From positions 186,001 through 250,000 of the forward strand of contig CP099652.1 of NCBI GenBank assembly GCA_024123955.1: a stretch of 64,000 nucleotides of DNA, given 5' to 3'. A model generated the notes under the pieces. The model saw only the letters and a program-made list of their open reading frames with translations, searched no databases and had not been told where the DNA came from. This DNA comes from Oxalobacteraceae bacterium OTU3CINTB1. Its GTDB lineage: Bacteria; Pseudomonadota; Gammaproteobacteria; Burkholderiales; Burkholderiaceae_D. The position numbers were made by a program, and so were the translations under genes. Positions 35,130 to 45,326 of this stretch are shown here, piece by piece (the stretch's first letter is position 1; each line of letters begins with the position of its first letter).

Positions 35130-35561
35130 ATGACCATGCCGATCAAGTTTGATACCCTTGAGTACGCCAGAAGGCTGGCGGAAGCCGGAATCCCGGCCGA
35201 TCAGGCCGATGCGCATGCGCAGGCGCTGAGCGAGGCGCTGGCGACGGCCAGCGTCACGCCGGCCGAGTTAGTGCTAGTGAAAAGCGAGCTCTTGGCGCGA
35301 ATGGATATGCTAAAGACCGAGGTGTATGCGCGCATGGATAGGCTGAAGGTCGAAATCGATGCGCGAATCGACCAGTTGAAGGTCGAAATCGATGCGCGAA
35401 TCGACCAGTTGAAGGTCGAAATCGATGCGCGACTCGACCGGTTTGAAGCGCTGACGAATATCAGGTTCAAAGTCTTATACTGGCTGACTGGCTTATCGCT
35501 CGTAATGAGCGCTCTCACCTTCGCGACACAAATCTATCTGCTTGCGAAACTGTTGCCCTAA
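35130..35561 (+). CDS. Hendecad-repeat coiled-coil protein with C-terminal membrane anchor
   Basis: A 143-residue protein. Residues 1-45 (KFDTLEYARRLAEAGIPADQ, ADAHAQALSEAL) resemble the N-terminus of DUF1640/CCDC90-type proteins. Residues ~50-108 are five or six 11-residue repeats (MLKTEVYARMD, RLKVEIDARID, QLKVEIDARID, QLKVEIDARLD), an ideal hendecad coiled coil; the last three are encoded by near-identical 33-base units. One transmembrane helix (LSLVMSALTFATQIYLLAKL) ends the protein. ATG at 35130 with GGGAG six bases upstream; an in-frame GTG at 35124 is less likely. Convergent to tatC, two bases apart. Function unknown. Confidence 0.82.
   Translation: MTMPIKFDTLEYARRLAEAGIPADQADAHAQALSEALATASVTPAELVLVKSELLARMDMLKTEVYARMDRLKVEIDARIDQLKVEIDARIDQLKVEIDARLDRFEALTNIRFKVLYWLTGLSLVMSALTFATQIYLLAKLLP
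35344..35442 (+). repeat. Three 33-base in-frame tandem repeats
   Basis: Units begin at 35344, 35377 and 35410 with TGAAGGTCGAAATCGATGCG. The first two are identical over almost the whole unit; the third differs at a few bases near its end. They encode the 11-residue coiled-coil repeat and can change in number by slippage without breaking the frame. Confidence 0.93.
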
Positions 35562-35563
35562 CG

Positions 35564-36322
35564 TCAGGACTGCTTCTCTTCCGGCGCGGTCGACATGCGC
35601 ACGAACATCGGCGCCACCAGCAGGCCCAGCTCGAACAGCAGGCACATCGGAATAGCCAGCGAGAACATGCTGACCGCATCCGGCGGCGTAACGATCGCGG
35701 CGATGACAAACGCGCCGACGATGGCGTAGGGACGGATTTCCTTGAGCTTGGCGACGGTGACAAATCCCATGCGCACCAGGATCACCACCACCACCGGCAC
35801 CTCGAAGGTCGCGCCGAAGGCCAGGCACATCGACATGACGAAATCGAGATAGTTTTCGATATCCGGCGTCACCGCGATCGACTGCGGCGAGAACTCGGCG
35901 ATGAACTGGAACACCCGGCCGAACACCAGGAAGTAGCAGAATGCCACGCCCGACATGAACAGGAACGACGACGAAATGACCAGCGGGGCGATCAGGCGCT
36001 TCTCGTGCGCGTACAGGCCCGGCGCGACGAACGCCCACAGCTGGTACAGCACCCACGGCAGCGACAGGATGATCGAAATCACCAGGGTCACCTTCATCGG
36101 CACCAGGAACGGCGAAATGACGCCGGTGGCGATCATCTTCGAGCCGACCGGCAAGGACGCGATCATCGGCTGCGCGATGAAGTCGTAGATTTGCGCCGGA
36201 CCCGGCCAGATCATCAACCCCAGGCACACCAGCGCCACGCCGATCGACGCCTTGACCAGACGGTCGCGCAGTTCGACCAGGTGGGAGATGAAGGTTTCTT
36301 CGCCGGAATTCGGTGTAGTCAT
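35564..36322 (-). CDS. tatC: Sec-independent protein translocase TatC
   Basis: A 252-residue inner-membrane protein with six transmembrane helices. The N-terminus (ETFISHLVELRDRLVKA) holds the conserved HLxELRxR motif that binds the twin-arginine signal, and FxxPxxWQ-like segments (LPWVLYQLWAFVAPGLYAHE) follow. It exports folded proteins together with TatA and TatB. Its ATG overlaps the tatB stop. Last gene of the long minus-strand block. Confidence 0.96.
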   Translation of the reverse strand: MTTPNSGEETFISHLVELRDRLVKASIGVALVCLGLMIWPGPAQIYDFIAQPMIASLPVGSKMIATGVISPFLVPMKVTLVISIILSLPWVLYQLWAFVAPGLYAHEKRLIAPLVISSSFLFMSGVAFCYFLVFGRVFQFIAEFSPQSIAVTPDIENYLDFVMSMCLAFGATFEVPVVVVILVRMGFVTVAKLKEIRPYAIVGAFVIAAIVTPPDAVSMFSLAIPMCLLFELGLLVAPMFVRMSTAPEEKQS

Positions 36323-36822
36323 TAGTAGAAGCTAGCGTTGGTGTTGCCGCGTGGACGGAAGCGGGCGACCCGCGCCGCGCCGGAGGTGACGTGCAGTTTG
36401 CCGCCGTGGCGCTGCTTGTACCAGGCCGGAATGGCGGCGCTGCGCACCACCTTCTTGCGGCGGAATTCGCGCGCTTTGCGCGCCAGGTCGTCGGTGCTCA
36501 CGCTGCCGTACGAGGCGGTGTCTGGTATCGAGGCCGGCGTGTCGTGCCAGGCGTTTTCGACTTCGGAGATATTCTGCGAAATCGAGTTTTCCACATCACT
36601 CTTGATGTTCTGAGCGGCGTCCTGCACCGTCTTGTGGAGGTTTTTCAATTCCTCCAGCTCGATTTCGCGCGAGACCTCGGATTTGACCTCGTTCAGGTAG
36701 CGCTGGGCGCGCCCGTACAGAGTCCCGGCCATGCGCGCGACGCGCGGCAGCTTTTCGGGACCGATGACGATCAGCGCAACCACGCCGATCACTGCAAGTT
36801 TGGTGAGACCGAGATCGATCAT
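36322..36822 (-). CDS. tatB: Twin-arginine translocase subunit TatB
   Basis: A 166-residue protein: one N-terminal membrane helix (LTKLAVIGVVALIVIGPEKL) with the conserved Glu and Gly-Pro hinge, an amphipathic helix (PRVARMAGTLYGRAQRYLNE), then a long polar tail. It forms the receptor complex with TatC. Overlaps tatC by one base. Confidence 0.95.
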   Translation of the reverse strand: MIDLGLTKLAVIGVVALIVIGPEKLPRVARMAGTLYGRAQRYLNEVKSEVSREIELEELKNLHKTVQDAAQNIKSDVENSISQNISEVENAWHDTPASIPDTASYGSVSTDDLARKAREFRRKKVVRSAAIPAWYKQRHGGKLHVTSGAARVARFRPRGNTNASFY

Positions 36823-36877
36823 AGGATATGCGCGTCAGCGAACCGGGCCCAGGGAGTGCTCCAGGACCCGGACCGGC

Positions 36878-37087
36878 TTACAGCTTGTTTTTCTCTTTGG
36901 CGTCGACGTCGATGGTGCTCGGCGTGACCGGCGTGACCGGCTTCTCGTCGTCGCCCTTGACGCCATCCTTGAAGCCCTTGACGGCCTTGCCGATGTCGGA
37001 ACCCATATTGCTCAGTTTCTTGGTGCCGAAGACCAGCATCACAATCACCAGAACGATCAGCCAGTGCCAAATACTAAATGAACCCAT
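36878..37087 (-). CDS. tatA: Twin-arginine translocase subunit TatA
   Basis: A 69-residue protein beginning [20 protein letters not shown], then [20 protein letters not shown], the membrane helix and amphipathic helix of TatA, which oligomerises into the transport pore. Start at 37087 follows the family; ATGATG gives an alternative one codon earlier, and the frame is open to 37135. GGGGAAT precedes the start. Confidence 0.95.
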   Translation of the reverse strand: MGSFSIWHWLIVLVIVMLVFGTKKLSNMGSDIGKAVKGFKDGVKGDDEKPVTPVTPSTIDVDAKEKNKL

Positions 37088-37231
37088 CATATTCCCCTTG
37101 CAAGGCGCATGCGCCCAGATTATCCGTTGATTCAAGAACCGCGTGCGACAGTATAAGCGAACAGCGGCGTGTCATGTAGATGTCATGTGGCAAGCGATAT
37201 AACCACCGCCATGCCGCCCGGAGAACGGTTT

Positions 37232-37603
37232 TTACCGCTCGCCGCGCCAGGGGTGCGCGCCGCCGATCACGTGCAAATGCAGATGGTACACCTCCTGCCC
37301 GCCGTCCGGCCCACTGTTGATCACACTCTTGTAACCGCCGCCGGGCGTGCCGTCCGCATCATAGCTGACTGCGCAGCCGAATTCCTCTGCCAGACGGGGG
37401 GCGAGCGCCAGCATCTTGCCCAGCAAAGGCGCCTCGTTGGCACTGCAATCGGACAAGGTTGAGATGTGTTTCTTCGGGATTACCAGCAGATGTACGGGCG
37501 CGGCAGGGTTGATATCCTTGAACGCCAGCAACTCGTCGTCCTCATACACGGCGGTCGACGGGATTTTCTTTTCAGCTATCTTGCAAAACAGGCAGTTTTC
37601 CAC
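37232..37603 (-). CDS. HIT family nucleotide hydrolase (HINT-like)
   Basis: A 123-residue protein with CLFCKIAEKKIPSTAVYEDD at the N-terminus and the histidine triad HLHLHVIGG near the C-terminus, preceded by Ser-Gly before the loop (VINSGPDGGQEVYHLHLH). HINT enzymes hydrolyse phosphoramidate bonds of AMP conjugates. In many beta- and gammaproteobacteria it sits directly after hisE, as here (22 bases). Confidence 0.93.
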   Translation of the reverse strand: MENCLFCKIAEKKIPSTAVYEDDELLAFKDINPAAPVHLLVIPKKHISTLSDCSANEAPLLGKMLALAPRLAEEFGCAVSYDADGTPGGGYKSVINSGPDGGQEVYHLHLHVIGGAHPWRGER

Positions 37604-37625
37604 AGCGACTCCATCAATGGGGGTG

Positions 37626-37967
37626 TTATTCGGCGCGCCCGGCTTTTTCGGCGATGCCGGAGACGCCCTCGCGGCGCGCCAGCTCGTCGAGCACCTGCTG
37701 CGGCTTGAGGTCGAACTGGGCCAGCAGCACCAGCGTATGGAACCACAAGTCGGCCACTTCGTACAAGACCTTGTCGCCGTTGCCGCCGGCGTGGCGCGCG
37801 TCCTTGGCGGCCATCACCGTCTCGGTGGCTTCCTCGCCGATTTTTTTCAGGATGGCGTCGTCGCCCTTGGCGAACAGCTTGGCGACGTAGGAGGCGGCGG
37901 GGTCGCCGCCGTTGGCCGGCTTGCGTGACTCGATCAGCTCGGCCAGGCGGTCCAGTTGTGTGCTCAT
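37626..37967 (-). CDS. hisE: Phosphoribosyl-ATP diphosphatase
   Basis: A 113-residue MazG-fold enzyme for the second step of histidine synthesis, hydrolysing PR-ATP to [31 protein letters not shown] and [13 protein letters not shown] carry the acidic metal ligands. It starts at 37967 and overlaps the hisI stop (ATGA-type coupling). hisE and hisI are separate genes here, not fused as in enterobacteria. Confidence 0.95.
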   Translation of the reverse strand: MSTQLDRLAELIESRKPANGGDPAASYVAKLFAKGDDAILKKIGEEATETVMAAKDARHAGGNGDKVLYEVADLWFHTLVLLAQFDLKPQQVLDELARREGVSGIAEKAGRAE

Positions 37968-38419
37968 GGGGTCTTCTTCGGCTTTGCCGCGTAAATATCG
38001 GACGGATCTTTCAGCACCGGCTCGCTGTTCTGCCAGTCGCCCTCGAGCGCGTCGCCCTCGAACTTCTGGAAGAAGCACGAATGCCGGCCCGTATGGCAGG
38101 CGATGCCGCCGGCCTGCTCGATCTTGAGCAGAACCACGTCCTCGTCGCAGTCGAGGCGGATCTCCAGCACCTTTTGCGTGTGGCCGGACTCCTCGCCCTT
38201 GTGCCACAGTTTCTTGCGCGAACGGCTCCAGTACACCGCCTCGCCCAGCTCGACCGTCTTGGCCAGGGCGTCGCGGTTCATCCACGCGAACATCAGCACG
38301 TCATTGCTGCCGGCTTCCTGGGCGATGACCGGCACCAGGCCGTTTTCGTCCCATTGAATCTTTTTCAGCCATTTGGCTTTGGCGAGGCTGCCCGGGGTGG
38401 TCGTGGTCGTGGTCGACAT
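37964..38419 (-). CDS. hisI: Phosphoribosyl-AMP cyclohydrolase
   Basis: A 151-residue zinc enzyme for the third step. Visible are [54 protein letters not shown] (metal-binding Asp/Cys) and [14 protein letters not shown] (Cys and His zinc ligands). Start at 38419; the frame is open to 38443. A Thr-rich N-terminal stretch (STTTTTTPG) precedes the domain. Confidence 0.95.
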   Translation of the reverse strand: MSTTTTTTPGSLAKAKWLKKIQWDENGLVPVIAQEAGSNDVLMFAWMNRDALAKTVELGEAVYWSRSRKKLWHKGEESGHTQKVLEIRLDCDEDVVLLKIEQAGGIACHTGRHSCFFQKFEGDALEGDWQNSEPVLKDPSDIYAAKPKKTP

Positions 38420-38443
38420 ATTGCTATCCAGTGCTGTAATCAA

Positions 38444-39194
<751 letters not shown>

Positions 39195-39205
<11 letters not shown>

Positions 39206-40013
39206 GGGAGCCTGAATCATCTTGTTCTTGTTCGTCGTCGTCGATCAGGTCGCCGCTGAGCTCGTCGGCGCGCAACTGCGCCGAGGCCAGGTCGATCGTG
39301 CCCTCGTAGATCGAGCGGCCGCAGATGACGCCCTCGATGCCTTCGTCCTGCACCGCGCACAGCGCTTCGACGTCGGCCAGGTTGTGCAGGCCGCCGGAGG
39401 CGATGACCGGGATCTTGACCGCTTGCGCCAGCTTGACGGTGGCGTCGATGTTGACGCCGCCCATCATGCCGTCGCGGCCGATGTCGGTGTAGATGATCGA
39501 TTCGACGCCATAGGCTTCGAACTTCTTGGCCAGGTCGATCACCTCGTGGCCGGACATCTTGCTCCAGCCGTCGGTGGCGACCTTGCCGTCCTTGGCGTCG
39601 AGGCCGACGATGATGTGGCCCGGGAAGGCGCCGCAGGCGTCGTGCAGGAAGCCCGGTTCCTTGACGGCGGCGGTGCCGATGATGACGTAGCTGATGCCGG
39701 CGTCCAGATAGCGCTCAATGGTGTCGAGGTCGCGGATGCCGCCGCCCAGCTGGACCGGGATCTCGTCCAGGCCGTTTTCCTCGGCGTATTCCTGCACCAC
39801 CTTCAGGATCGCCTTGACGGCGCCCTCGTTCTTCGGCTTGCCCGCGAAGGCGCCGTTCAGATCGACCAGATGCAGGCGGCGCGCGCCCTGCTTCAGCCAA
39901 TGCAAAGCCATGTCGGCCGGATCTTCGGAAAATACGGTGGCGAGTTCCATATCGCCTTGTTTCAAGCGAACGCAGTGACCGTCTTTGAGGTCGATGGCAG
40001 GAATGAGCAGCAT
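39195..40013 (-). CDS. hisA: ProFAR isomerase
   Basis: A 272-residue TIM barrel, with [20 protein letters not shown] (first catalytic Asp) and [16 protein letters not shown] (second). It converts ProFAR to PRFAR. The C-terminus is about 25 residues longer than usual and acidic ([14 protein letters not shown]); it overlaps the start of hisF by 11 bases, so the tail may be a by-product of that overlap. Confidence 0.95.
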
Positions 40014-40065
40014 GATGGTTTAAGTGTGAGAAGGTGAGAGGGTTCGAGGTGTCAAGCCAGGGAGA

Positions 40066-40704
40066 TCAGGGATTCCAGTGAACAAAGTTCTTGTACAACT
40101 GCAGTCCGGTCGCGGCGCTTTTCTCCGGATGGAACTGTGTAGCAAAAATATTATCACGAGCGACGGCGCAACTGAATGGCGCACCGTAGACGGTCAGGCC
40201 GACGGTGTGCGCGCCCTGTTCCGGCTGGGCGAAATAACTGTGCACAAAGTAGAAATAACTGTTGTCGGCGATATCCTGCCACATAGGGTGGGACGCGTTT
40301 TGCTGGACTTGGTTCCAGCCCATCTGCGGCACCTTGAAGCGCGAGCCGTCCTCCTGCAACTGGCCGTCGAGCTGGAAGCGCACCACCTTGCCCGGCAGCA
40401 GGCCCAGGCCGGCGGCGTCGCCCTCTTCGCTGCCGTCGAACAGCATCTGCTCGCCGATGCACACGCCCAGCAGCGGCTTGTTGCGCGCCGCCACCATCAG
40501 AGCGTCCTGCACGCCGGATTCGCGCAGGCTGCGCATGCAGTCCGGCATCGCGCCCTGGCCCGGCAGCACGATGCGATCGGCACTTTCGATATCGGCCACT
40601 TCGCCCGAGATCAAAACGTTGGCCTCGGGGGCGACCGCGCGCAGCGCTTGCGCGACCGAACGCAGATTACCCATACCGTAATCAACTACGACAATTTTTT
40701 TCAT
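40066..40704 (-). CDS. hisH: Imidazole glycerol phosphate synthase, glutaminase subunit
   Basis: A 212-residue class I amidotransferase: [16 protein letters not shown], nucleophile Cys in [20 protein letters not shown], and the His-x-Glu pair in [14 protein letters not shown]. It supplies ammonia to HisF. Located between hisB and hisA. Confidence 0.96.
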   Translation of the reverse strand: MKKIVVVDYGMGNLRSVAQALRAVAPEANVLISGEVADIESADRIVLPGQGAMPDCMRSLRESGVQDALMVAARNKPLLGVCIGEQMLFDGSEEGDAAGLGLLPGKVVRFQLDGQLQEDGSRFKVPQMGWNQVQQNASHPMWQDIADNSYFYFVHSYFAQPEQGAHTVGLTVYGAPFSCAVARDNIFATQFHPEKSAATGLQLYKNFVHWNP

Positions 40705-40728
40705 AATGAGTAGGTGGTTCGCTAAGCC

Positions 40729-41319
40729 TTACAGGCTGCCCTTGGTCGAAGGAATGGTACCGGCGGCGCGCGGGTCCAGCTCGGACGCCATGCGCAGCGC
40801 GCGGCCGAAGGCCTTGAACACGGTTTCGCATTGATGGTGCGCGTTGGTGCCGCGCAGGTTGTCGATGTGCAAGGTCACCAGCGCGTGGTTGACGAAGCCG
40901 CGGAAAAATTCCAGGGTCAGGTCGACGTCGAAGGTGCCGATCATCGCGCGCGTGAACGGGATATGGTATTCGATGCCTGGACGGCCCGAGAAATCGAGCA
41001 CCACGCGCGACAGCGCCTCGTCCAGCGGCACATACGAGTGGCCGTAGCGGACGATGCCCTTGCGGTCGCCGATGGCCTTGGCCACGGCCATGCCCAGCGT
41101 GATGCCAACGTCCTCGACCGTGTGGTGGTTGTCGATGTGGATGTCGCCGGTGGCTTCGACGTCGAGGTCGAACAGGCCGTGGCGGGCGATCTGGTCCAGC
41201 ATGTGGTCGAGGAAGGGCACGCCGGTGTTCAGCTTTTGCTTGCCGGTGCCGTCGAGATTGATGGAAACGCGGACTTGCGTCTCGTTGGTGTTGCGGATGA
41301 TTTCTGCGGTGCGGTTCAT
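40729..41319 (-). CDS. hisB: Imidazoleglycerol-phosphate dehydratase
   Basis: A 196-residue monofunctional dehydratase, not fused to a phosphatase. The manganese-binding repeats are visible: [55 protein letters not shown]. It makes imidazole acetol phosphate. No histidinol-phosphatase gene lies in this cluster. Confidence 0.96.
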   Translation of the reverse strand: MNRTAEIIRNTNETQVRVSINLDGTGKQKLNTGVPFLDHMLDQIARHGLFDLDVEATGDIHIDNHHTVEDVGITLGMAVAKAIGDRKGIVRYGHSYVPLDEALSRVVLDFSGRPGIEYHIPFTRAMIGTFDVDLTLEFFRGFVNHALVTLHIDNLRGTNAHHQCETVFKAFGRALRMASELDPRAAGTIPSTKGSL

Positions 41320-41340
41320 GAAGGGCTCGGTGGCGGTGAT

Positions 41341-42435
41341 TTAAGCTGCAAGCGATGCGGATAAGGCACCAAGGAAGGCGGTGTTCTCTTCCGGTGTGCT
41401 GACCGTGACACGTAGACAATTGGCCATCACGGTATCCATTTTACTCATATTTTTAATTAATACCTTGTGGGACAGTAGTTTCGCATAGGCATCATCGGCA
41501 TTTGGCACTCGAATCAAGATAAAATTCGCCGCCGACGGAAAGACCTCGACACCGGGCATGGCGGCCAATGCGGCCATCAGATCGGTCCGTGCGGCGCGCA
41601 ACGCGGCCGCCTGCTGGTTCAGCACCTCCAGATGGTCGAGCGCGAATTCGGCCGCCGTCTGCGTCAGCACGTTGATGTTGTAAGGAGGCCGCACTTTGTC
41701 GAATTGCTCCAGCAATTCGGGCGCGGCGGACATGTAGCCAAGGCGGATGCCGGCCAAACCGAGCTTGGACACCGTGCGCATGACGATCAGGTTGTCGAAC
41801 TCCGGCAGGCGGTGCATGAAGGTTTGCTGCGCGAACGGCTCGTAGGCCTCGTCGACCACGGCCAGGCCGAAACCATCCAGCGCCTTGATGATGGTGACGA
41901 TATCGTCGTCCGAGAACAGGTTGCCGGTCGGGTTGTTCGGGTACGACAGGAACACCAGCGCCGGTTTGTGTTTTTCGATCGCCGCCAGCATGGCCGGCAT
42001 GTCGAGCGTCAGGTCGGCCTTGACCGAGACGCCGACATAATCCATGCCGGCGAACTTGGTCGAGCGCGAATACATGACGAACGACGGCGTCGGCGAGATG
42101 GCGACGGCGCGGCGGTCCTGGTGGGCGCAGGCCATGCACAGGATCGAAATCAGCTCGTCGGAGCCGTTGCCCAGCATGACGTCGTAGCCGGCCGGGATGC
42201 CCAGCTTGGCGCGGATGCGTTCCTTGGTGCTTTCGTAGGAGGCCACCGGATAGCGGTTCAGGGTGACGTCGGCCAGGCGCTGGGCCAGTTCGCGCGTCAG
42301 ATGCTCCGGCAGGTGGTAAGGGTTCTCCATCGCATCCAGCTTGATAAAACCGCTCGCGTCGGCGACGTGGTAGCCATTGACGGCGCGCACATCGGAACGG
42401 ATGGTGGTGTCGATCAGGGTGTCGATGGAAGACAT
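41341..42435 (-). CDS. hisC: Histidinol-phosphate aminotransferase
   Basis: A 364-residue PLP enzyme of fold type I. IKLDAMENPYHLP, GNGSDELISILCMA, SYPNNPTGNLFSDDDI, DEAYEPFAQ and the PLP lysine in MRTVSKLGLAGIRLGYM are visible. It sits between the DNA methyltransferase gene (13 bases upstream) and hisB. Confidence 0.95.
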   Translation of the reverse strand: MSSIDTLIDTTIRSDVRAVNGYHVADASGFIKLDAMENPYHLPEHLTRELAQRLADVTLNRYPVASYESTKERIRAKLGIPAGYDVMLGNGSDELISILCMACAHQDRRAVAISPTPSFVMYSRSTKFAGMDYVGVSVKADLTLDMPAMLAAIEKHKPALVFLSYPNNPTGNLFSDDDIVTIIKALDGFGLAVVDEAYEPFAQQTFMHRLPEFDNLIVMRTVSKLGLAGIRLGYMSAAPELLEQFDKVRPPYNINVLTQTAAEFALDHLEVLNQQAAALRAARTDLMAALAAMPGVEVFPSAANFILIRVPNADDAYAKLLSHKVLIKNMSKMDTVMANCLRVTVSTPEENTAFLGALSASLAA

Positions 42436-42448
42436 CTTACGTGGGCTC

Positions 42449-43312
42449 CTAGGTGGTGGTGGCGGTGCGTTTGACCGCGGGTTTTTTACTGCTACGGGGG
42501 ACCGGCTTTTTCTTTTCGGGCGGTGGCGGCAGATCCGCCGCCGCGATGCGTTCGGCGATGATGGCGCAGTAGTCCGGATTCAGTTCGAAGCCGACGAAAT
42601 TGCGTCCGCAGCGCTTGGCGGCGATCGCCGTCGTGCCGCTGCCCATGAACAGGTCCAGCACCACGCCGTCGGCCGGACACGAGGCCTTGACCATGCGCTC
42701 GATAATCTCCAGCGGCTTTTGCGTCGGATGGTCGGCGCGCTCGGGATGCTCCCGGTGCAAACGCGACACGCTCCACAAATCCTTGGGGTTGTAGCCCACT
42801 TCCAGCCATTTGGCGCCGACGAAGATCGAGCGCGAACGGGCCTTCTTGGTCTCGGCGTCATACGGAATGCGCACAGCATCCAGATCGAAGTAGTAATCCT
42901 TGCGGCGCACGAAAAAGCCGATGGTGTCGTGCACCGACGAATAACTGCGCACGCTGCCGCCCATCGACGGCACCCGGCGGTCCCAGATAATCTCGTTCAT
43001 CATCGTCATGCGCTTTTTCAGCAGCACGAAGATCTCCGGCGAAAAGCGCCAGGTCAGGAAGATATACAGGCTGCCGTTGGGTTTGAGCTTGGGCAGCGCG
43101 GCGTCGATCCATTGCTCGGTCCAGCGCAGGTACTCCTCGACCGTCTGCGAGTCGGAATCGTTGCCGTAGTCCTTGCCCAGGTTATAAGGCGGATCGGTCA
43201 GGATCAAATCGATGGAGCCCTCCGGGATGCGTGCCAGTCCGGCCAGCGCATCCTCGCAGAAGACCTGGTTGATCCAGGTCTCCTGATTGTCCATGGCCAC
43301 GGCCACGGTCAT
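42449..43312 (-). CDS. Site-specific DNA methyltransferase (N6-adenine/N4-cytosine class), inside the his operon
   Basis: A 287-residue methyltransferase. The catalytic motif IV comes first ([18 protein letters not shown]) and the SAM-binding motif I last ([20 protein letters not shown], with [14 protein letters not shown]), the order of the beta group. [15 protein letters not shown] is the usual motif between them. The C-terminal 30 residues are Lys/Pro/Arg-rich ([16 protein letters not shown]). The ATG at 43312 lies in the hisD stop (ATGA), so it is co-translated with histidine enzymes. No restriction endonuclease gene is adjacent, so it appears to be an orphan, possibly regulatory, methylase. 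Target sequence unknown; the frame stays open upstream into hisD to 43795 but that part is antisense-type filler. Confidence 0.9.
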   Translation of the reverse strand: MTVAVAMDNQETWINQVFCEDALAGLARIPEGSIDLILTDPPYNLGKDYGNDSDSQTVEEYLRWTEQWIDAALPKLKPNGSLYIFLTWRFSPEIFVLLKKRMTMMNEIIWDRRVPSMGGSVRSYSSVHDTIGFFVRRKDYYFDLDAVRIPYDAETKKARSRSIFVGAKWLEVGYNPKDLWSVSRLHREHPERADHPTQKPLEIIERMVKASCPADGVVLDLFMGSGTTAIAAKRCGRNFVGFELNPDYCAIIAERIAAADLPPPPEKKKPVPRSSKKPAVKRTATTT

Positions 43313-44634
43313 TGCGGCGTCTTCAAACGCAATTCGGCGCTGCGCGCGTGGGCTTGCAAGCCCTCGCCGTAGGCCAGTTCCGCCGCGACCTTGCCCAGCG
43401 TTTGCGCGCCGGCTTCGCTGACCATGATCACCGAGGAGCGCTTCTGGAAATCGTACACGCCCAGCGGCGACGAGAAGCGCGCGGTGCGCGACGTCGGCAG
43501 CACGTGGTTCGGACCGCAGCAGTAGTCGCCCAGCGACTCGGACGAGAAGCGGCCCAGGAACATGGCGCCGGCGTGGCGGATCTTGTCGGCCCACTGCTGC
43601 GGATTCTCGGCGGAGATTTCCAGGTGTTCGGCGGCGATCGAGTTGGCGATGGCGCAGGCCTCGTCCATGTCGCGCACCTTGACCAGCGCGCCGCGATCGG
43701 TCAGCGAAGTGCGGATGGTTTCGTGGCGCGGCATCGTCGGCAGCAGCTTGTTGATGCTCTCTTCCACCTTGGCGATGTAGCCGGCGTCGGGGCACAGCAT
43801 GATGGCCTGCGCCAGTTCGTCGTGCTCCGCCTGCGAGAACAGGTCCATCGCCACCCAGTCGGGATCGGTGGTGCCGTCGCAGACGATCAGGATCTCGGAC
43901 GGCCCGGCGATCATGTCGATGCCGACGATGCCGAACACGCGGCGCTTGGCGGCAGCCACATAGGCGTTGCCGGGACCGACGATCTTGTCGACCGGTTGTA
44001 TCGTTTCTGTGCCGTGCGCCAGCGCGCCGACGGCTTGTGCGCCGCCGATGGTGATCACGCGGGTCACGCCGGCGATGGCGGCGGCGGCCAGCACCATCTG
44101 GTTCTTCACGCCGTCCGGGGTCGGCACCACCATGATGATTTCCCCGACGCCGGCGACGTGCGCCGGGATCGCGTTCATCAGCACCGACGACGGATAGGCG
44201 GCCTTGCCGCCGGGGACGTAGATGCCGACGCGGTCGAGCGGGGTGATTTTCTGGCCCAGCACCGTGCCATCGGGCTCGGTGTAGGTGAAGCCTTGCAGCT
44301 CCTGCTTCTGGCGCTCGTGGAACACGCGGATGCGTTGCGCGGCCACTTGCAGCGCCTCGCGCTGCGCGGTGGGAATCGCGGCCAGCGCGGCCTGCAATTC
44401 GCTTTCTGGAATATCGAAAGCGGCCATGCTGGCGGCGCCGCCGTTGGGGATGCGGTCGAAGCGGTTGGTGTATTCCAGCACGGCGGCGTCGCCGCGTGCC
44501 TTGACGTCGGCCAGGATGCCGGCGACGGCGCGCTCGATGGCGTCGTCGGTGCCCGCTTCAAACGCCAGCAGGGTGTCCAGTGACTTTTTGAAATCGGCTT
44601 GGGTGGAATCGAGCTTGGTGATTTGAATCGGCAT
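43309..44634 (-). CDS. hisD: Histidinol dehydrogenase
   Basis: A 441-residue zinc enzyme for the last two steps of the pathway. The signature [35 protein letters not shown] is present, cut here into overlapping pieces: [14 protein letters not shown] and [13 protein letters not shown] (zinc-binding Gln/His), plus [20 protein letters not shown]. It starts 15 bases after hisG. Confidence 0.96.
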   Translation of the reverse strand: MPIQITKLDSTQADFKKSLDTLLAFEAGTDDAIERAVAGILADVKARGDAAVLEYTNRFDRIPNGGAASMAAFDIPESELQAALAAIPTAQREALQVAAQRIRVFHERQKQELQGFTYTEPDGTVLGQKITPLDRVGIYVPGGKAAYPSSVLMNAIPAHVAGVGEIIMVVPTPDGVKNQMVLAAAAIAGVTRVITIGGAQAVGALAHGTETIQPVDKIVGPGNAYVAAAKRRVFGIVGIDMIAGPSEILIVCDGTTDPDWVAMDLFSQAEHDELAQAIMLCPDAGYIAKVEESINKLLPTMPRHETIRTSLTDRGALVKVRDMDEACAIANSIAAEHLEISAENPQQWADKIRHAGAMFLGRFSSESLGDYCCGPNHVLPTSRTARFSSPLGVYDFQKRSSVIMVSEAGAQTLGKVAAELAYGEGLQAHARSAELRLKTPQ

Positions 44635-44648
44635 GATGGAATCCGTGA

Positions 44649-45323
44649 TTACTTCTTGGAAGCGCGTTCGAACGCCTCGATGATCGGTTGCAGACGCTCG
44701 CGCTTGAGCTTCAGCGCGGCCTGGTTGACGATCAGGCGCGAGGAGATGTCCATGATGGCTTCGACTTCGACCAGGTCGTTGGCGCGCAAGGTGTTGCCGG
44801 TGCTGACCACGTCGACGATCGCGTCGGACAGGCCGACCAGCGGCGCCAGCTCCATCGAGCCATAAAGTTTGATCAGGTCGACGTGCACGCCCTTCTTGGC
44901 GAAGTGCTCGCGCGCGGTCTGCACGAACTTGGTGGCCACCCGCAGGCGCGCGCCCTGGCGCACGGCGGTCTCGTAATCGAAGCCGTTCTTGACCGCGACC
45001 GACATGCGGCAGGCCGCGATGTTCAAGTCGATCGGCTGGTACAAGCCCTCGCCGCCGTGCTCCAGCAGCACGTCCTTGCCGGCCACGCCGAAATCCGCCG
45101 CGCCATGCTGCACATAAGTCGGCACGTCGGTGGCGCGCACAATGATCACGCGCACATCGGGATCGTTGGTCGACAGGATCAGTTTGCGCGACGTCTCGGG
45201 GTTCTCGGTGACGGTGATGCCGGCCGCTTCCAGCAGCGGCAGGGTGTCCTCGAAAATACGTCCCTTCGACAGCGCCAGGATCAGCTGCTGGTTGGCGGGG
45301 GCTTGGGCTTGGAATGCGCTCAT
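44649..45323 (-). CDS. hisG: ATP phosphoribosyltransferase, short form
   Basis: A 224-residue enzyme that commits ATP and PRPP to histidine. [40 protein letters not shown] and [21 protein letters not shown] are typical. It ends soon after the catalytic domain and lacks the ~75-residue C-terminal regulatory domain, so it is the short form that needs the regulatory subunit HisZ; hisZ is not in this window. murA is four bases upstream. Confidence 0.95.
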   Translation of the reverse strand: MSAFQAQAPANQQLILALSKGRIFEDTLPLLEAAGITVTENPETSRKLILSTNDPDVRVIIVRATDVPTYVQHGAADFGVAGKDVLLEHGGEGLYQPIDLNIAACRMSVAVKNGFDYETAVRQGARLRVATKFVQTAREHFAKKGVHVDLIKLYGSMELAPLVGLSDAIVDVVSTGNTLRANDLVEVEAIMDISSRLIVNQAALKLKRERLQPIIEAFERASKK

Positions 45324-45326
45324 GTT

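Noticed and set aside
35344..35442. Regular 33-base repeats considered as a CRISPR array
   Set aside because: The units are contiguous without spacers and lie in frame inside a coiled-coil gene.
42449..43795. Longer form of the DNA methyltransferase starting upstream
   Set aside because: The extra N-terminus overlaps hisD in another frame and has no methyltransferase similarity; the ATG at 43312 overlapping the hisD stop is the natural start.
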